Positions 1-6,560 of a DNA stretch of 46,813 nt are shown here, piece after piece; position 1 is the stretch's first letter; each line of letters opens with the position of its first letter. The notes under the pieces are model-generated. The model did no database searches, was not told the origin of the DNA, and worked only from the letters and a program-made list of their open reading frames with translations. The stretch is taken from the IMG/VR virus record IMGVR_UViG_3300021957_000067, positions 1 to 46,813 of that record; one strand, 5' to 3'. This stretch comes from a virus. The translations under genes and the position numbers were made by a program.

Positions 1-341
1 TTGGGAGTGGATCAAAAAATATAGATGCTCCCTCAAGCGATCTCGTTAATAAATTAAAAGAGATCGCAAGTTATCCCACAGATCTTTTTAAGTCTGCTTC
101 AGATACACTTGCCAAAGGAATTGAAAAAATTCCGATTATCGGGGCAATAGTCGCTCCGCTCATAGCAACAAGGGAAGGGATGGATTTAGTAAACGATAGA
201 ATTGCAATGGCTAGAATTCTGAACGACCCCCGTTTGTTTTACGAATACTTTATACACAGAGAAACTATTATTGAAACCAATGAAAAGAGAGCTGTTGCTG
301 GATGGGAGCTTTTTTATATTAAGGTAATAGCTTGGAATTAA
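1..341 (+). CDS. Phage protein of unknown function, 5' truncated
   Basis: The reading frame is open from the left edge of the window (first full codon at base 3) to a TAA at 339-341, so only the C-terminal 112 residues are seen. A glycine/isoleucine-rich hydrophobic stretch near residue 45 (IPIIGAIVAPLIA) could be a membrane or buried segment. The protein ends in VIAWN, close to the IAWSY and YAWSY endings of the next two genes. Stop and next start are one base apart, so it is co-transcribed with them. The neighbours look like virion appendage proteins, so a virion role is likely, but I do not recognise the family. The start lies outside the window. Confidence 0.75.
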   Translation, partial: GSGSKNIDAPSSDLVNKLKEIASYPTDLFKSASDTLAKGIEKIPIIGAIVAPLIATREGMDLVNDRIAMARILNDPRLFYEYFIHRETIIETNEKRAVAGWELFYIKVIAWN

Positions 342-342
342 A

Positions 343-1119
343 ATGAAAATTAGTGATTTAGAACAAGTAAATAATGCAGGCGGATTTGACATAGAAAAAG
401 ATAAATTAATTATTGAATCAGATGGTGCCTGTCATTATATTTCAATGTCTGACATTTCAAAATCCTTAGACATTAGGAGAAGAGAATCGAATCGTACTGC
501 CTGGAGTTTTATTGATTTTGCTGATTCAGTGGAATCTTTGCCCGCAACAGATACAGAAACTGGAACGCCTATTGTTTATGGAGATAGAGGTTATAAGGTT
601 GGGGCTAATTCTTTAAAATCCATCACTTTCAAAATTGCAGGATTTGAGAATGAAGGAAAAGATCCTCCGACAGGAGCGAAAAGAGTAATGTTAATGGCTA
701 AAGTGCAAAATTTAGAACTCATCACTAGGTTTCGATCAGAGCAAATGAGTGTGTTTAGAGTGGGAGCGCAAGAGTCGGCTGTGTTATTTATGCTTGAAAA
801 TATACAAGATGTTATTTCACCTACAAAAATTATACCTCAAAATGGAGATTCGAATTTTGAAACATTTGGGGAAATGGCTTACGGCTCTAATAGTGGAGGA
901 GTGAAGGCTAAAAACTTTTATATTAATTTAAATTCTTCTAAAAGAGCGACCATATTAGGCCCAATCATGGGTAATCCAAATTTATTGCCCAGCTACAATA
1001 AAGAAACTGGTGAATATGTAAATCTTGATCCATTAGATCAGGTGACAGTGTTTTTGAGGAATTCAAATAATTCAGATGGTTATATAAATTCTATTCGAAC
1101 TATCGCTTGGAGCTACTAA
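343..1119 (+). CDS. Putative virion fibre/appendage protein
   Basis: 258 residues with no family I can name. The N-terminus has a pattern common at the start of phage fibre and baseplate proteins: a short 'D-x-L-I-I-E-S-D-G' strand pair followed by a region ending in a hydrophobic 'ISMSDI' segment. The gene at 1121 has an analogous N-terminus (DNDLVLF then IPFNIM). The C-terminus SIRTIAWSY matches the ending of its neighbours. The rest is beta-rich and polar with no signal peptide or membrane segment. ATG follows the previous stop by one base and there is no Shine-Dalgarno sequence. A structural role is inferred from these patterns and position only. Confidence 0.6.
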   Translation: MKISDLEQVNNAGGFDIEKDKLIIESDGACHYISMSDISKSLDIRRRESNRTAWSFIDFADSVESLPATDTETGTPIVYGDRGYKVGANSLKSITFKIAGFENEGKDPPTGAKRVMLMAKVQNLELITRFRSEQMSVFRVGAQESAVLFMLENIQDVISPTKIIPQNGDSNFETFGEMAYGSNSGGVKAKNFYINLNSSKRATILGPIMGNPNLLPSYNKETGEYVNLDPLDQVTVFLRNSNNSDGYINSIRTIAWSY

Positions 1120-1120
1120 T

Positions 1121-1753
1121 ATGAATGATCATAGAAATATTGACCAATTGCCCCCCTTGAGGAACTTTATTCCTGATAACGATTTAGTATTATTTAGAAG
1201 AGATTCCGACGGAAAGCTATGCACTATACCGTTTAACATTATGATGAACGGGGGGAAAGATTTTAATTTTAAGGGAGATTTATTTCAATGGAAAATCATG
1301 TCTCCGCCCATAGACATAAATCAAAGTGACTGGCAAGTTCCTGTCAGAGGAATTCAGCAAGACAGTAATTATTTTTATTTCGACATACAAGTCGCGGGAC
1401 TTATGCAAGGCCCAGAAGAAGTAATTCCAAATAATGCAACATATATTTTGTTTACCATGGAGCATGAAAATTTAGAAATTTCCGACCTTAGAGGAACAAT
1501 GAGTGATGCAGATTTAGATGACCCCACAAAATACGGCTGGACTAAGTTTGAAAAAAATAGAAAAAACTTCGTATTTGAAAATATGCAATATCCGGTTCAA
1601 AGAATTGTACCATTAGATACTGTGAATTGGCATGACTTTATTCCTAATGATAGACTTCATGCAAATATGAATAGAGAAAATCATGCAAGTTTTAGATGTC
1701 CCATTGCAAATAAAGATAATCAAAAAATATGGATTTACGCTTGGAGTTATTAA
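1121..1753 (+). CDS. Putative virion fibre/appendage protein, paralogue-like
   Basis: 210 residues. It starts one base after the preceding stop (TAA-T-ATG) without a visible ribosome binding site. The N-terminus (DNDLVLFRRDSDGKLCTIPF) is organised like that of the gene at 343, a form common in phage fibre proteins. The last residues IWIYAWSY again carry the shared Ala-Trp-Ser-Tyr ending. The middle parts of the two proteins are not obviously alike, so this may be a family with conserved ends and a variable centre. No enzyme motif, signal peptide or membrane segment is seen. Function is unproven. Confidence 0.6.
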   Translation: MNDHRNIDQLPPLRNFIPDNDLVLFRRDSDGKLCTIPFNIMMNGGKDFNFKGDLFQWKIMSPPIDINQSDWQVPVRGIQQDSNYFYFDIQVAGLMQGPEEVIPNNATYILFTMEHENLEISDLRGTMSDADLDDPTKYGWTKFEKNRKNFVFENMQYPVQRIVPLDTVNWHDFIPNDRLHANMNRENHASFRCPIANKDNQKIWIYAWSY

Positions 1754-1754
1754 C

Positions 1755-1907
1755 ATGCCTATACCAAAACCAAATAAAAAAGAAAAAAATAGCAACTTTA
1801 TGAGTCGTTGTATATCTGATCTCGAATCAAAAAAAGAGTTCAAAAATAATAAGCAACGCGCCGCAGTTTGCTATCAGCAAATTACTCGCAAGAATAAAAA
1901 GTCTTGA
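1755..1907 (+). CDS. Small basic protein with FMSRC-type motif
   Basis: A 50-residue, lysine-rich protein starting at ATG 1755, one base after the previous stop. It contains FMSRCISDLESKKEF followed by QRAAVCYQQ. The same spacing of Phe-Met-x-Arg-Cys and Arg-Ala-Ala-x-Cys appears in the protein at 14859-15350, and I recall this motif in many phage head-region proteins of unknown role. Its two cysteines are positioned like those of the longer relative. The stop codon TGA at 1905-1907 lies inside the -35 hexamer of the next gene's promoter. Function unknown; a virion role is possible. Confidence 0.7.
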   Translation: MPIPKPNKKEKNSNFMSRCISDLESKKEFKNNKQRAAVCYQQITRKNKKS

Positions 1908-1932
1908 CATTATAAGTTATATTTGAGATAAT
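1904..1932 (+). promoter_or_regulatory. Class A sigma-70-like promoter for the metallopeptidase gene
   Basis: TTGACA (1904-1909), 17 bases, then GATAAT (1927-1932). The ATG at 1939 is only 6 bases beyond the -10, so transcription should begin at or beside the start codon. The -35 contains the TGA stop of the upstream gene. Confidence 0.75.
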
Positions 1933-1938
1933 TCCAGT

Positions 1939-3357
1939 ATGAGATATTGGATATTATTTTTAATTAGTTATAGTTTATCTGCGAATACTTATGATCGAGT
2001 ATTTATTAGTGGAAATTCAAACAATCGTTGTGATATTGTATTTTTGCAGCCGAATAATGAATCGCCGACTTTGCCGCAAGATGTAGCTCAGATGTGGGAT
2101 GATACATGCGAATATTATCCTTTTTTTAATAGATACAAAAACTTTTTCAATGTTCATGTAATCAGCAGAGATGATCTAGTCATTGATCAAGACTGGAAAT
2201 CGGCATGGAGGAGGCGTGAATATTTCGAAATATCAGATAAAGACTTTAAGGATCGAGATTTGGGTATAACAATTCGTGATCTTGGCATAAATGCAGGGGC
2301 AGCAACAAGTTCTTTGCTTGAAGGGGGTAGATTAGCATGGATGACAAGTGTTTATCGTCATGTATTTGCTCATGAGATGGGGCACCTTCTAGCTAATTTA
2401 GCAGATACATACAAAAAATATGGAAAATATACTAATTGGTATCCAGCAAATGTAATCTTGCCTGATCATGCAGAAATATTTATTGGCCACGAACATTTAA
2501 ACCCAAAACCTCAGCAGGGCCTCGATCGATGGAAGCGTTGGCAAGGTTATACTGACCCTGTTTCGGGAATACATATTGGCGAACCCTATATGGATGTCGT
2601 AGAGCCTCACCCCTCCTACCCAAATTCAACTACCACAGTCAATTATTGGAGGCCATCAAGTCAGCCATCTCTAATGAATAATTTGAGCCAACCTTTTGAC
2701 GCTGTAGCTCGCGAACAAATGGTTTTATCTCTTCATAAATACATCGACCCACTAGACTCATATTCAGACAATAATTTATCAATCAATGACTTTGATATTT
2801 TAGAAGCAAATGTGGTGGATAAAGATGTGATCGATGTTTTATGGAGTGTTAATGGAGAACCCATTTCAAGTCAGCATTCACTTGTAATAAAAGATTTAAA
2901 TCTCACACAAGATACCAACATCACCTTGACCGCATGGGACAACACACTAAACGACGACTACGAAACCGATGATCGCGGAGGATGGGTGCGAACAAGTGAT
3001 TTTTTAACAACTTACTCAATTCATCCAAACGGCTTAGATGTAATTGTAGAAAGAGATGAAAGCAATAAACTCACACAAATTATTCATTACAATTATGTCA
3101 AAAATTCTGAAATTAAAAAATGGCATGATTTAATTCCTTATGCGGTTGCAAACTGGAAGCAGTCTAATTGGTTTGGAATCTTTGCTATATTTGAAGGCGA
3201 TTGGATTTATCACGAAAAATTAGCTTGGGTTTATGTTCATCAAGCTGAACAGGGTCTATGGTTATACCTTGAGGGTGAGGGGTGGCATTGGACGAGTAAA
3301 GAAATTTATCCATATATTTATTCTTTTGAAGATAATATATGGCGTTTAGTAAATTAA
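1939..3357 (+). CDS. Secreted M64-like zinc metallopeptidase with PVC-type C-terminal module
   Basis: 472 residues. The first 15 form a signal peptide (hydrophobic core, likely cleavage after SLSA). HEMGH at residues 145-149 followed by an Asp at 156 is a zinc-peptidase motif; the spacing (HExGH...LAD-x-Y) and the upstream 'RYKNFFNVHV' stretch resemble the IgA-peptidase M64 family. The last ~75 residues are rich in Trp and Tyr (W-I-Y-H, L-A-W-V-Y, G-W-H-W-T-S-K, YPYIYSF), a module I associate with secreted proteins of Verrucomicrobiota, Lentisphaerota and Planctomycetota. The gene has its own promoter and probably a leaderless start. Its stop overlaps that of the convergent gene at 3354. It could act on host surface protein or during exit. 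Peptidase call firm to fold level; substrate unknown. Confidence 0.75.
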   Translation: MRYWILFLISYSLSANTYDRVFISGNSNNRCDIVFLQPNNESPTLPQDVAQMWDDTCEYYPFFNRYKNFFNVHVISRDDLVIDQDWKSAWRRREYFEISDKDFKDRDLGITIRDLGINAGAATSSLLEGGRLAWMTSVYRHVFAHEMGHLLANLADTYKKYGKYTNWYPANVILPDHAEIFIGHEHLNPKPQQGLDRWKRWQGYTDPVSGIHIGEPYMDVVEPHPSYPNSTTTVNYWRPSSQPSLMNNLSQPFDAVAREQMVLSLHKYIDPLDSYSDNNLSINDFDILEANVVDKDVIDVLWSVNGEPISSQHSLVIKDLNLTQDTNITLTAWDNTLNDDYETDDRGGWVRTSDFLTTYSIHPNGLDVIVERDESNKLTQIIHYNYVKNSEIKKWHDLIPYAVANWKQSNWFGIFAIFEGDWIYHEKLAWVYVHQAEQGLWLYLEGEGWHWTSKEIYPYIYSFEDNIWRLVN

Positions 3358-3545
3358 CTTTTTTTACTTTTTATTCTTTTGATTTCGTCTGGTAAAATTT
3401 TTATAACTTTATCTGTTTTATTCTCCATCATTAATTCTGCTGGGGTGGAGCCATTTAATCTTGCATTTTCTGTTTTTAACCAGCAGGTTGATTGATAAGA
3501 ATTTAAGTTTTTGCTTAAAGTTTCAAGGATTGATTTTTGTGACAT
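3354..3545 (-). CDS. Small DUF2384/MbcA-ParS-type antitoxin domain protein
   Basis: 63 residues. The central part (Trp-Leu-x-Thr-x-Asn...Leu-x-Gly-x-x-Pro-x-Glu-Leu-Met...Asp-Lys-Val) fits the toxin-binding domain at the C-terminus of Xre/MbcA/ParS antitoxins. There is no DNA-binding half and no toxin (RES or similar) beside it, so a toxin-antitoxin pair is not supported here. It may inhibit a host toxin or regulate something else. A class B motif (3551-3559) sits 5 bases before ATG. Its stop overlaps the metallopeptidase stop (shared TTAA). Domain call moderate, role unknown. Confidence 0.6.
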   Translation of the reverse strand: MSQKSILETLSKNLNSYQSTCWLKTENARLNGSTPAELMMENKTDKVIKILPDEIKRIKSKKS

Positions 3546-3550
3546 ATACT

Positions 3551-3559
3551 ATATTACAC
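3551..3559 (-). promoter_or_regulatory. Class B GTGTAATAT start-proximal motif
   Basis: Minus strand GTGTAATAT, 5 bases before the ATG at 3545; no clear -35 upstream and no Shine-Dalgarno sequence. One of about a dozen near-identical sites in the window. Confidence 0.6.
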
Positions 3560-3583
3560 TTTTTTTACATTTTATAAATTTTA

Positions 3584-4171
3584 TTATATAATTATGAATT
3601 GTATAAACTCTTGATTTACGTAGTCTTCGAGAACTATAGACTTTCCTGTTTGCGGCTCGAAGATATACCAACCATTATTTGTAAAAATAAGATTTAACAT
3701 ATGGAGGCCTCCTTTAGGTATGCCTCCAAACGAGAATTTTTGCTCCACAATAACAAGTGCAACTGCAGGCTCTTGCTCTGCGTCACTTTTGTAATGAGAT
3801 ACAGAAAAAAGCGACTTATAAAGTAGAGCAAAATTATCACAATCTAAATTTTCTTTTTGATCTATTGCCATAACTCCATTATTAAATTTAAGATCATAGA
3901 ACCAGCTATTGAATTTTTTCATGTCATAGTAATCCACTTCCATGTATGACCCATCTAGTAATAAAAAATTAATATCTTTTTTTACTTTTAATTGAGAGTA
4001 ATTGAAGCCCTTTTGATGTCCAAAGTGAAATGCAAAGTCATTTTGGTAAAAAATTTTACTAGCTTTAGTCGTCGGCTGGGGAACGCTTGATATGTCACCC
4101 TGATCACTGCCGCAAGAAATAATCAAAAACAGAAATATAGCTTGAAATATGAGAAATAGTTTTTTATACAT
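3584..4171 (-). CDS. Lipoprotein with papain/transglutaminase-like active-site layout
   Basis: 195 residues. A signal peptide ends in a lipobox (I-I-S-C20), so the mature protein should be lipid-anchored. The C-terminal half has LDCDNFA (Cys111), GLHMLNL (His157) and FEPQTG (Glu172, Gln174). This Cys-His-Glu/Gln order is typical of transglutaminase-like or papain-fold cysteine enzymes. A proline/threonine linker follows the lipid site. No partner enzyme is adjacent. A role in peptidoglycan or surface modification, or in superinfection exclusion, is possible but inferred. It is divergent from the 4207 gene, with a class B motif before each. The fold assignment rests on three motifs only. Confidence 0.6.
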   Translation of the reverse strand: MYKKLFLIFQAIFLFLIISCGSDQGDISSVPQPTTKASKIFYQNDFAFHFGHQKGFNYSQLKVKKDINFLLLDGSYMEVDYYDMKKFNSWFYDLKFNNGVMAIDQKENLDCDNFALLYKSLFSVSHYKSDAEQEPAVALVIVEQKFSFGGIPKGGLHMLNLIFTNNGWYIFEPQTGKSIVLEDYVNQEFIQFIII

Positions 4172-4176
4172 ATATT

Positions 4177-4185
4177 ATATTACAC
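4177..4185 (-). promoter_or_regulatory. Class B GTGTAATAT motif
   Basis: Exact GTGTAATAT on the minus strand, 5 bases before the lipoprotein ATG at 4171. It lies back to back with the plus-strand site at 4193-4201 in a 35-base intergenic space. Confidence 0.6.
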
Positions 4186-4192
4186 ATATAAA

Positions 4193-4201
4193 GTGTATAC
4201 C
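4193..4201 (+). promoter_or_regulatory. Class B GTGTATACC motif
   Basis: GTGTATACC, 5 bases before the ATG at 4207. Diverges from the minus-strand site at 4177-4185. No Shine-Dalgarno sequence follows. Confidence 0.55.
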
Positions 4202-4206
4202 ATAGT

Positions 4207-4641
4207 ATGGGTCCAATATTAAATACCATCATGGGGGCGGGAATAAAGCTTGTCTGCAACCTCATTAATGCATGGCTTGAGCAAAAAAGACAAGACCAAT
4301 TGGCTCTTGCGGCAAGAGATGAGAAAATGCTAGACGCATTAATTAGAAGTCAGACAGAAAATGCAAAAGATCCATTTGTTCAAGCTACAAGAAGAGTATT
4401 GTTTATGAGTATTACTTTTACAATGTGTTTCTTAATGATTTATTATGCAATGAACCCTGATATTACATACAATCTAATTGTTCCAAAAGGAGATAACGCG
4501 AAATGGGGGTTTTTTAGTTGGGTCTTTGGGGGAAAAGACTGGGAAATTGTAGAAATGACTGGCGGATTAATGCTTGCGTCTTTTATGGATTTATGTTTTA
4601 TGGTTGTAGGGTTTTACGCAATCCCAAGCAAGCGTCGATGA
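4207..4641 (+). CDS. Small membrane protein, putative holin
   Basis: 144 residues. A mildly hydrophobic N-terminal helix (residues 1-22) is followed by a charged stretch with 'RRQ/KRQ'-like basic residues, then two clear membrane helices (about 65-86 and 121-139) and a basic tail SKRR. The first gene of a three-gene overlapping set, it is followed by a lipoprotein with a C-terminal membrane helix that looks like a spanin. Size, topology and this neighbour suggest a holin, but no family is recognised and no endolysin was found nearby. The gene starts 5 bases after a class B motif, consistent with late expression. Confidence 0.55.
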   Translation: MGPILNTIMGAGIKLVCNLINAWLEQKRQDQLALAARDEKMLDALIRSQTENAKDPFVQATRRVLFMSITFTMCFLMIYYAMNPDITYNLIVPKGDNAKWGFFSWVFGGKDWEIVEMTGGLMLASFMDLCFMVVGFYAIPSKRR

Positions 4642-4865
4642 GATTTTTATTATTTATATTTCTGTTTTTTTCATCATGTTCGAAAAAATTTTTACAGGAA
4701 AACGGAAAATATAAAAATATTGATTCTAATACAACAGATTATAATGTACTATCTATCGTAAATGATGCGCAAAACTATGATTATATTGGGCCATGGGTTT
4801 GGTTTGGTATAATTATTGGTGGTGTGATTTTGTTATCGTTTACATCTTTAATTTTTAAAAAATGA
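4638..4865 (+). CDS. Small lipoprotein with C-terminal membrane helix, putative u-spanin
   Basis: 75 residues from ATG 4638, overlapping the previous stop by 4 bases (ATGA). The N-terminus is a lipoprotein signal ending in F-S-S-C14. The C-terminus (about 49-73) is a membrane helix with a short Lys-Lys tail. An outer-membrane lipid anchor plus an inner-membrane helix in one short protein is the layout of unimolecular spanins such as T1 gp11. The linker between them is only about 35 residues, short for crossing the periplasm, so this is a candidate only. It sits directly after a putative holin and overlaps the next gene by 4 bases. Confidence 0.6.
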   Translation: MRFLLFIFLFFSSCSKKFLQENGKYKNIDSNTTDYNVLSIVNDAQNYDYIGPWVWFGIIIGGVILLSFTSLIFKK

Positions 4866-5452
4866 ATAACGAACTTGATATTATAAGCGTGCTTACTGGT
4901 GTTATTTCTGCGATAACAGCGGTAGTTGGAATGTGGGCGAAACTCAAATATGATGAGAAAAAAAGCAAAGAGTTTAATTATGATCCTAGGTCTCACAGTA
5001 ATGTTGTTTCTGCGTTAAATTTTATAATGAAAGAAACTGAAGCGGACAGAGTGTATGTCCTGGAGTTTCATAATGGAGAGCATTATTTTTCTGGAAGAAG
5101 TCAGCAGAAATTAAGTTGCACATACGAAACTATGAGCGAGGGAATTAGTTCTGAATGTCATAGTATGCAAAACATAAGAATTTCAAATTTTCACGGAATG
5201 GTTCAAAAAATAGCAGAAGAGGAAACGTTTGAGTGTGAAGACTTGGAGCAATATAATGAAGATATAGGCTTTAAGTCATTTTTACAAGACAAGGGCGTAA
5301 AAAGTATTTTCTCTCGACCAATAAAAACTTTAAATGGAAAAATATTAGGAGTTATATGTCTTGAGTACGTTAAGGAAAAAAGATTATGGAGTCCTGATGC
5401 AGAGGAATTTACAAAGAAACAAGCTAGAGTTATAAGTGGTTATTTGATATAA
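4862..5452 (+). CDS. Membrane-anchored GAF-domain protein
   Basis: 196 residues, start overlapping the previous stop by 4 bases. An N-terminal membrane helix (about residues 8-27) precedes a cytoplasmic domain with features of GAF sensor domains: 'RVYVLEFHNG', a central variable part, then 'KSIFSRPI', a Gly-turn 'NGKILGVICLEYV' and a final helix. GAF domains bind small ligands or act as dimeric scaffolds; no output domain is attached. In this position it might tune lysis timing or sense cell state, but that is speculation. The GAF call rests on the sheet-and-turn pattern. Confidence 0.6.
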   Translation: MNNELDIISVLTGVISAITAVVGMWAKLKYDEKKSKEFNYDPRSHSNVVSALNFIMKETEADRVYVLEFHNGEHYFSGRSQQKLSCTYETMSEGISSECHSMQNIRISNFHGMVQKIAEEETFECEDLEQYNEDIGFKSFLQDKGVKSIFSRPIKTLNGKILGVICLEYVKEKRLWSPDAEEFTKKQARVISGYLI

Positions 5453-5471
5453 TTATTTTTTAAGCTATAAT
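5444..5471 (+). promoter_or_regulatory. Class A promoter before the zinc-ribbon gene
   Basis: TTGATA (5444-5449), 16 bases, TATAAT (5466-5471). The ATG at 5480 follows the -10 by 8 bases, so the transcript would be leaderless or nearly so. The -35 lies in the end of the GAF gene. Confidence 0.65.
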
Positions 5472-5479
5472 AAAATATT

Positions 5480-5839
5480 ATGGCTTTTTCTTATTGTCCT
5501 CATTGTGGCTTCAAAAATATGTACTCTTTACAGGCCCCCAAATTTTGTGGTGGTTGCGGAGAGGGTCTAAGCATATTATCTGCGGCGAAACACAAATCAA
5601 GTGTTACAAAAAAAACGTCCACGAGAAAAACAAGATCTCGTGAAATTGAAATTGACGATCCAGATGGATCTGATGTTTATGAGGTTCCTCATATCACGAA
5701 GTTATCTTACAGTATCGAGCAAGATAAAAATTCTTATAATTTAAAAGATCTCATTCCTTTAGAGGAATTTGAGGATATGGACAAAGAAAAACCTGCACCA
5801 AAGAGAAATAAAAAACGTGGGCGACCAAGAAAATCCTGA
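5480..5839 (+). CDS. Zinc-ribbon protein with C-terminal AT-hook
   Basis: 119 residues. Two CxxC pairs (Cys6/Cys9 and Cys23/Cys26) form a zinc ribbon at the N-terminus. The centre is polar and probably disordered, with clusters of Thr, Arg and Asp. The last residues contain RGRPRK, the core of an AT-hook for minor-groove DNA binding. It is followed at once by the sigma-like factor, whose GTG start lies inside this gene (23-base overlap). A role in transcription or DNA organisation is plausible. No homologous named phage protein is recognised. Confidence 0.65.
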   Translation: MAFSYCPHCGFKNMYSLQAPKFCGGCGEGLSILSAAKHKSSVTKKTSTRKTRSREIEIDDPDGSDVYEVPHITKLSYSIEQDKNSYNLKDLIPLEEFEDMDKEKPAPKRNKKRGRPRKS

Positions 5840-6560
5840 ATTTAGTTACGAGGATAAATCGAAAGAAATTGATTTAGAAATTAAAAAGCGAAGGGGAAAA
5901 TGGTTTTTAGACTCTTTAGCTTGGTTTGATTTTGAAGATGTTGAGCAAATAATTAAAGCTCACATTTATAAAAAATGGCACCAATGGGATCAAAGTAGGT
6001 CTTTAAAGCCATGGGTTAATAAAATTATCACAAACCAAATGAAAAATATTTTGCGTAATAATTATAGTAATTTTGTAAGACCGTGCCTGAACTGTCCATT
6101 TAATCAATCTTGCGCAACAAAAGATGGAGGGGAGTCTTCGCTATGCGGTTTTACTAAAAGCGGATTGCAGGATTCTACTTGCCCGTTATACGCAAAATGG
6201 GAGAGAACAAAGAAGCCTGCGTATGGCATAAAAATGGCATTAGCTTTAGAGAATCATAGCCACGAAGTCTATGCAATGCAAGATCAAAATTTTGATATCA
6301 TTGAGTCTCAAAAGAAGTTAAACGAACATATGAAAAAGGAATTATCTTCTAAGCAATATCAGGTTTATGAATTATTGTTTGTACAGCATATGGATGAAGA
6401 AGATGTTGCAAGAAAAATGGGATACAAGACCAGCGAAAAAGGAAGAAAAGCTGGATACAAACAAATTAAAAATCTTAAAAAAATATTCAAACAAAAAGCT
6501 CAAGATATATTGAAGACTGAAGATATTATAGCCGTAAGATCTGTACCACCATGGAGTTAA
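5817..6560 (+). CDS. Sigma-70-like factor with cysteine cluster
   Basis: 247 residues from GTG 5817; an upstream TTG (5769) lies deeper in the preceding gene and has poor spacing to a ribosome site. Residues 40-80 resemble sigma region 2 (D-x-E-Q...W-x-x-W-D-x-S-R-S-L-x-P-W-V-x-x-I-x-x-N...R-N-N-Y). A cysteine-rich insert follows (Cys90, 93, 99, 110, 122), probably zinc binding. The C-terminal part (about 190-235) looks like a region 4 helix-turn-helix. It could direct host RNA polymerase to phage promoters, and the class B motifs would be natural targets; that link is inference. Alternative: another DNA-binding regulator with sigma-like helices. Confidence 0.6.
   Translation: MGDQENPEFSYEDKSKEIDLEIKKRRGKWFLDSLAWFDFEDVEQIIKAHIYKKWHQWDQSRSLKPWVNKIITNQMKNILRNNYSNFVRPCLNCPFNQSCATKDGGESSLCGFTKSGLQDSTCPLYAKWERTKKPAYGIKMALALENHSHEVYAMQDQNFDIIESQKKLNEHMKKELSSKQYQVYELLFVQHMDEEDVARKMGYKTSEKGRKAGYKQIKNLKKIFKQKAQDILKTEDIIAVRSVPPWS

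Noticed and set aside
3354-3545. Complete toxin-antitoxin pair
   Set aside because: Only an antitoxin-type domain is found; the neighbours are a metallopeptidase and a lipoprotein.
4518-4865. A 115-residue protein starting at 4518
   Set aside because: The first 40 codons overlap the putative holin in another frame; ATG 4638 gives a clean lipoprotein signal and an ATGA overlap.
5769-5816. TTG start for the sigma-like gene
   Set aside because: It would extend deep into the AT-hook gene; the GTG at 5817 fits the conserved part better, although neither has a good ribosome site.
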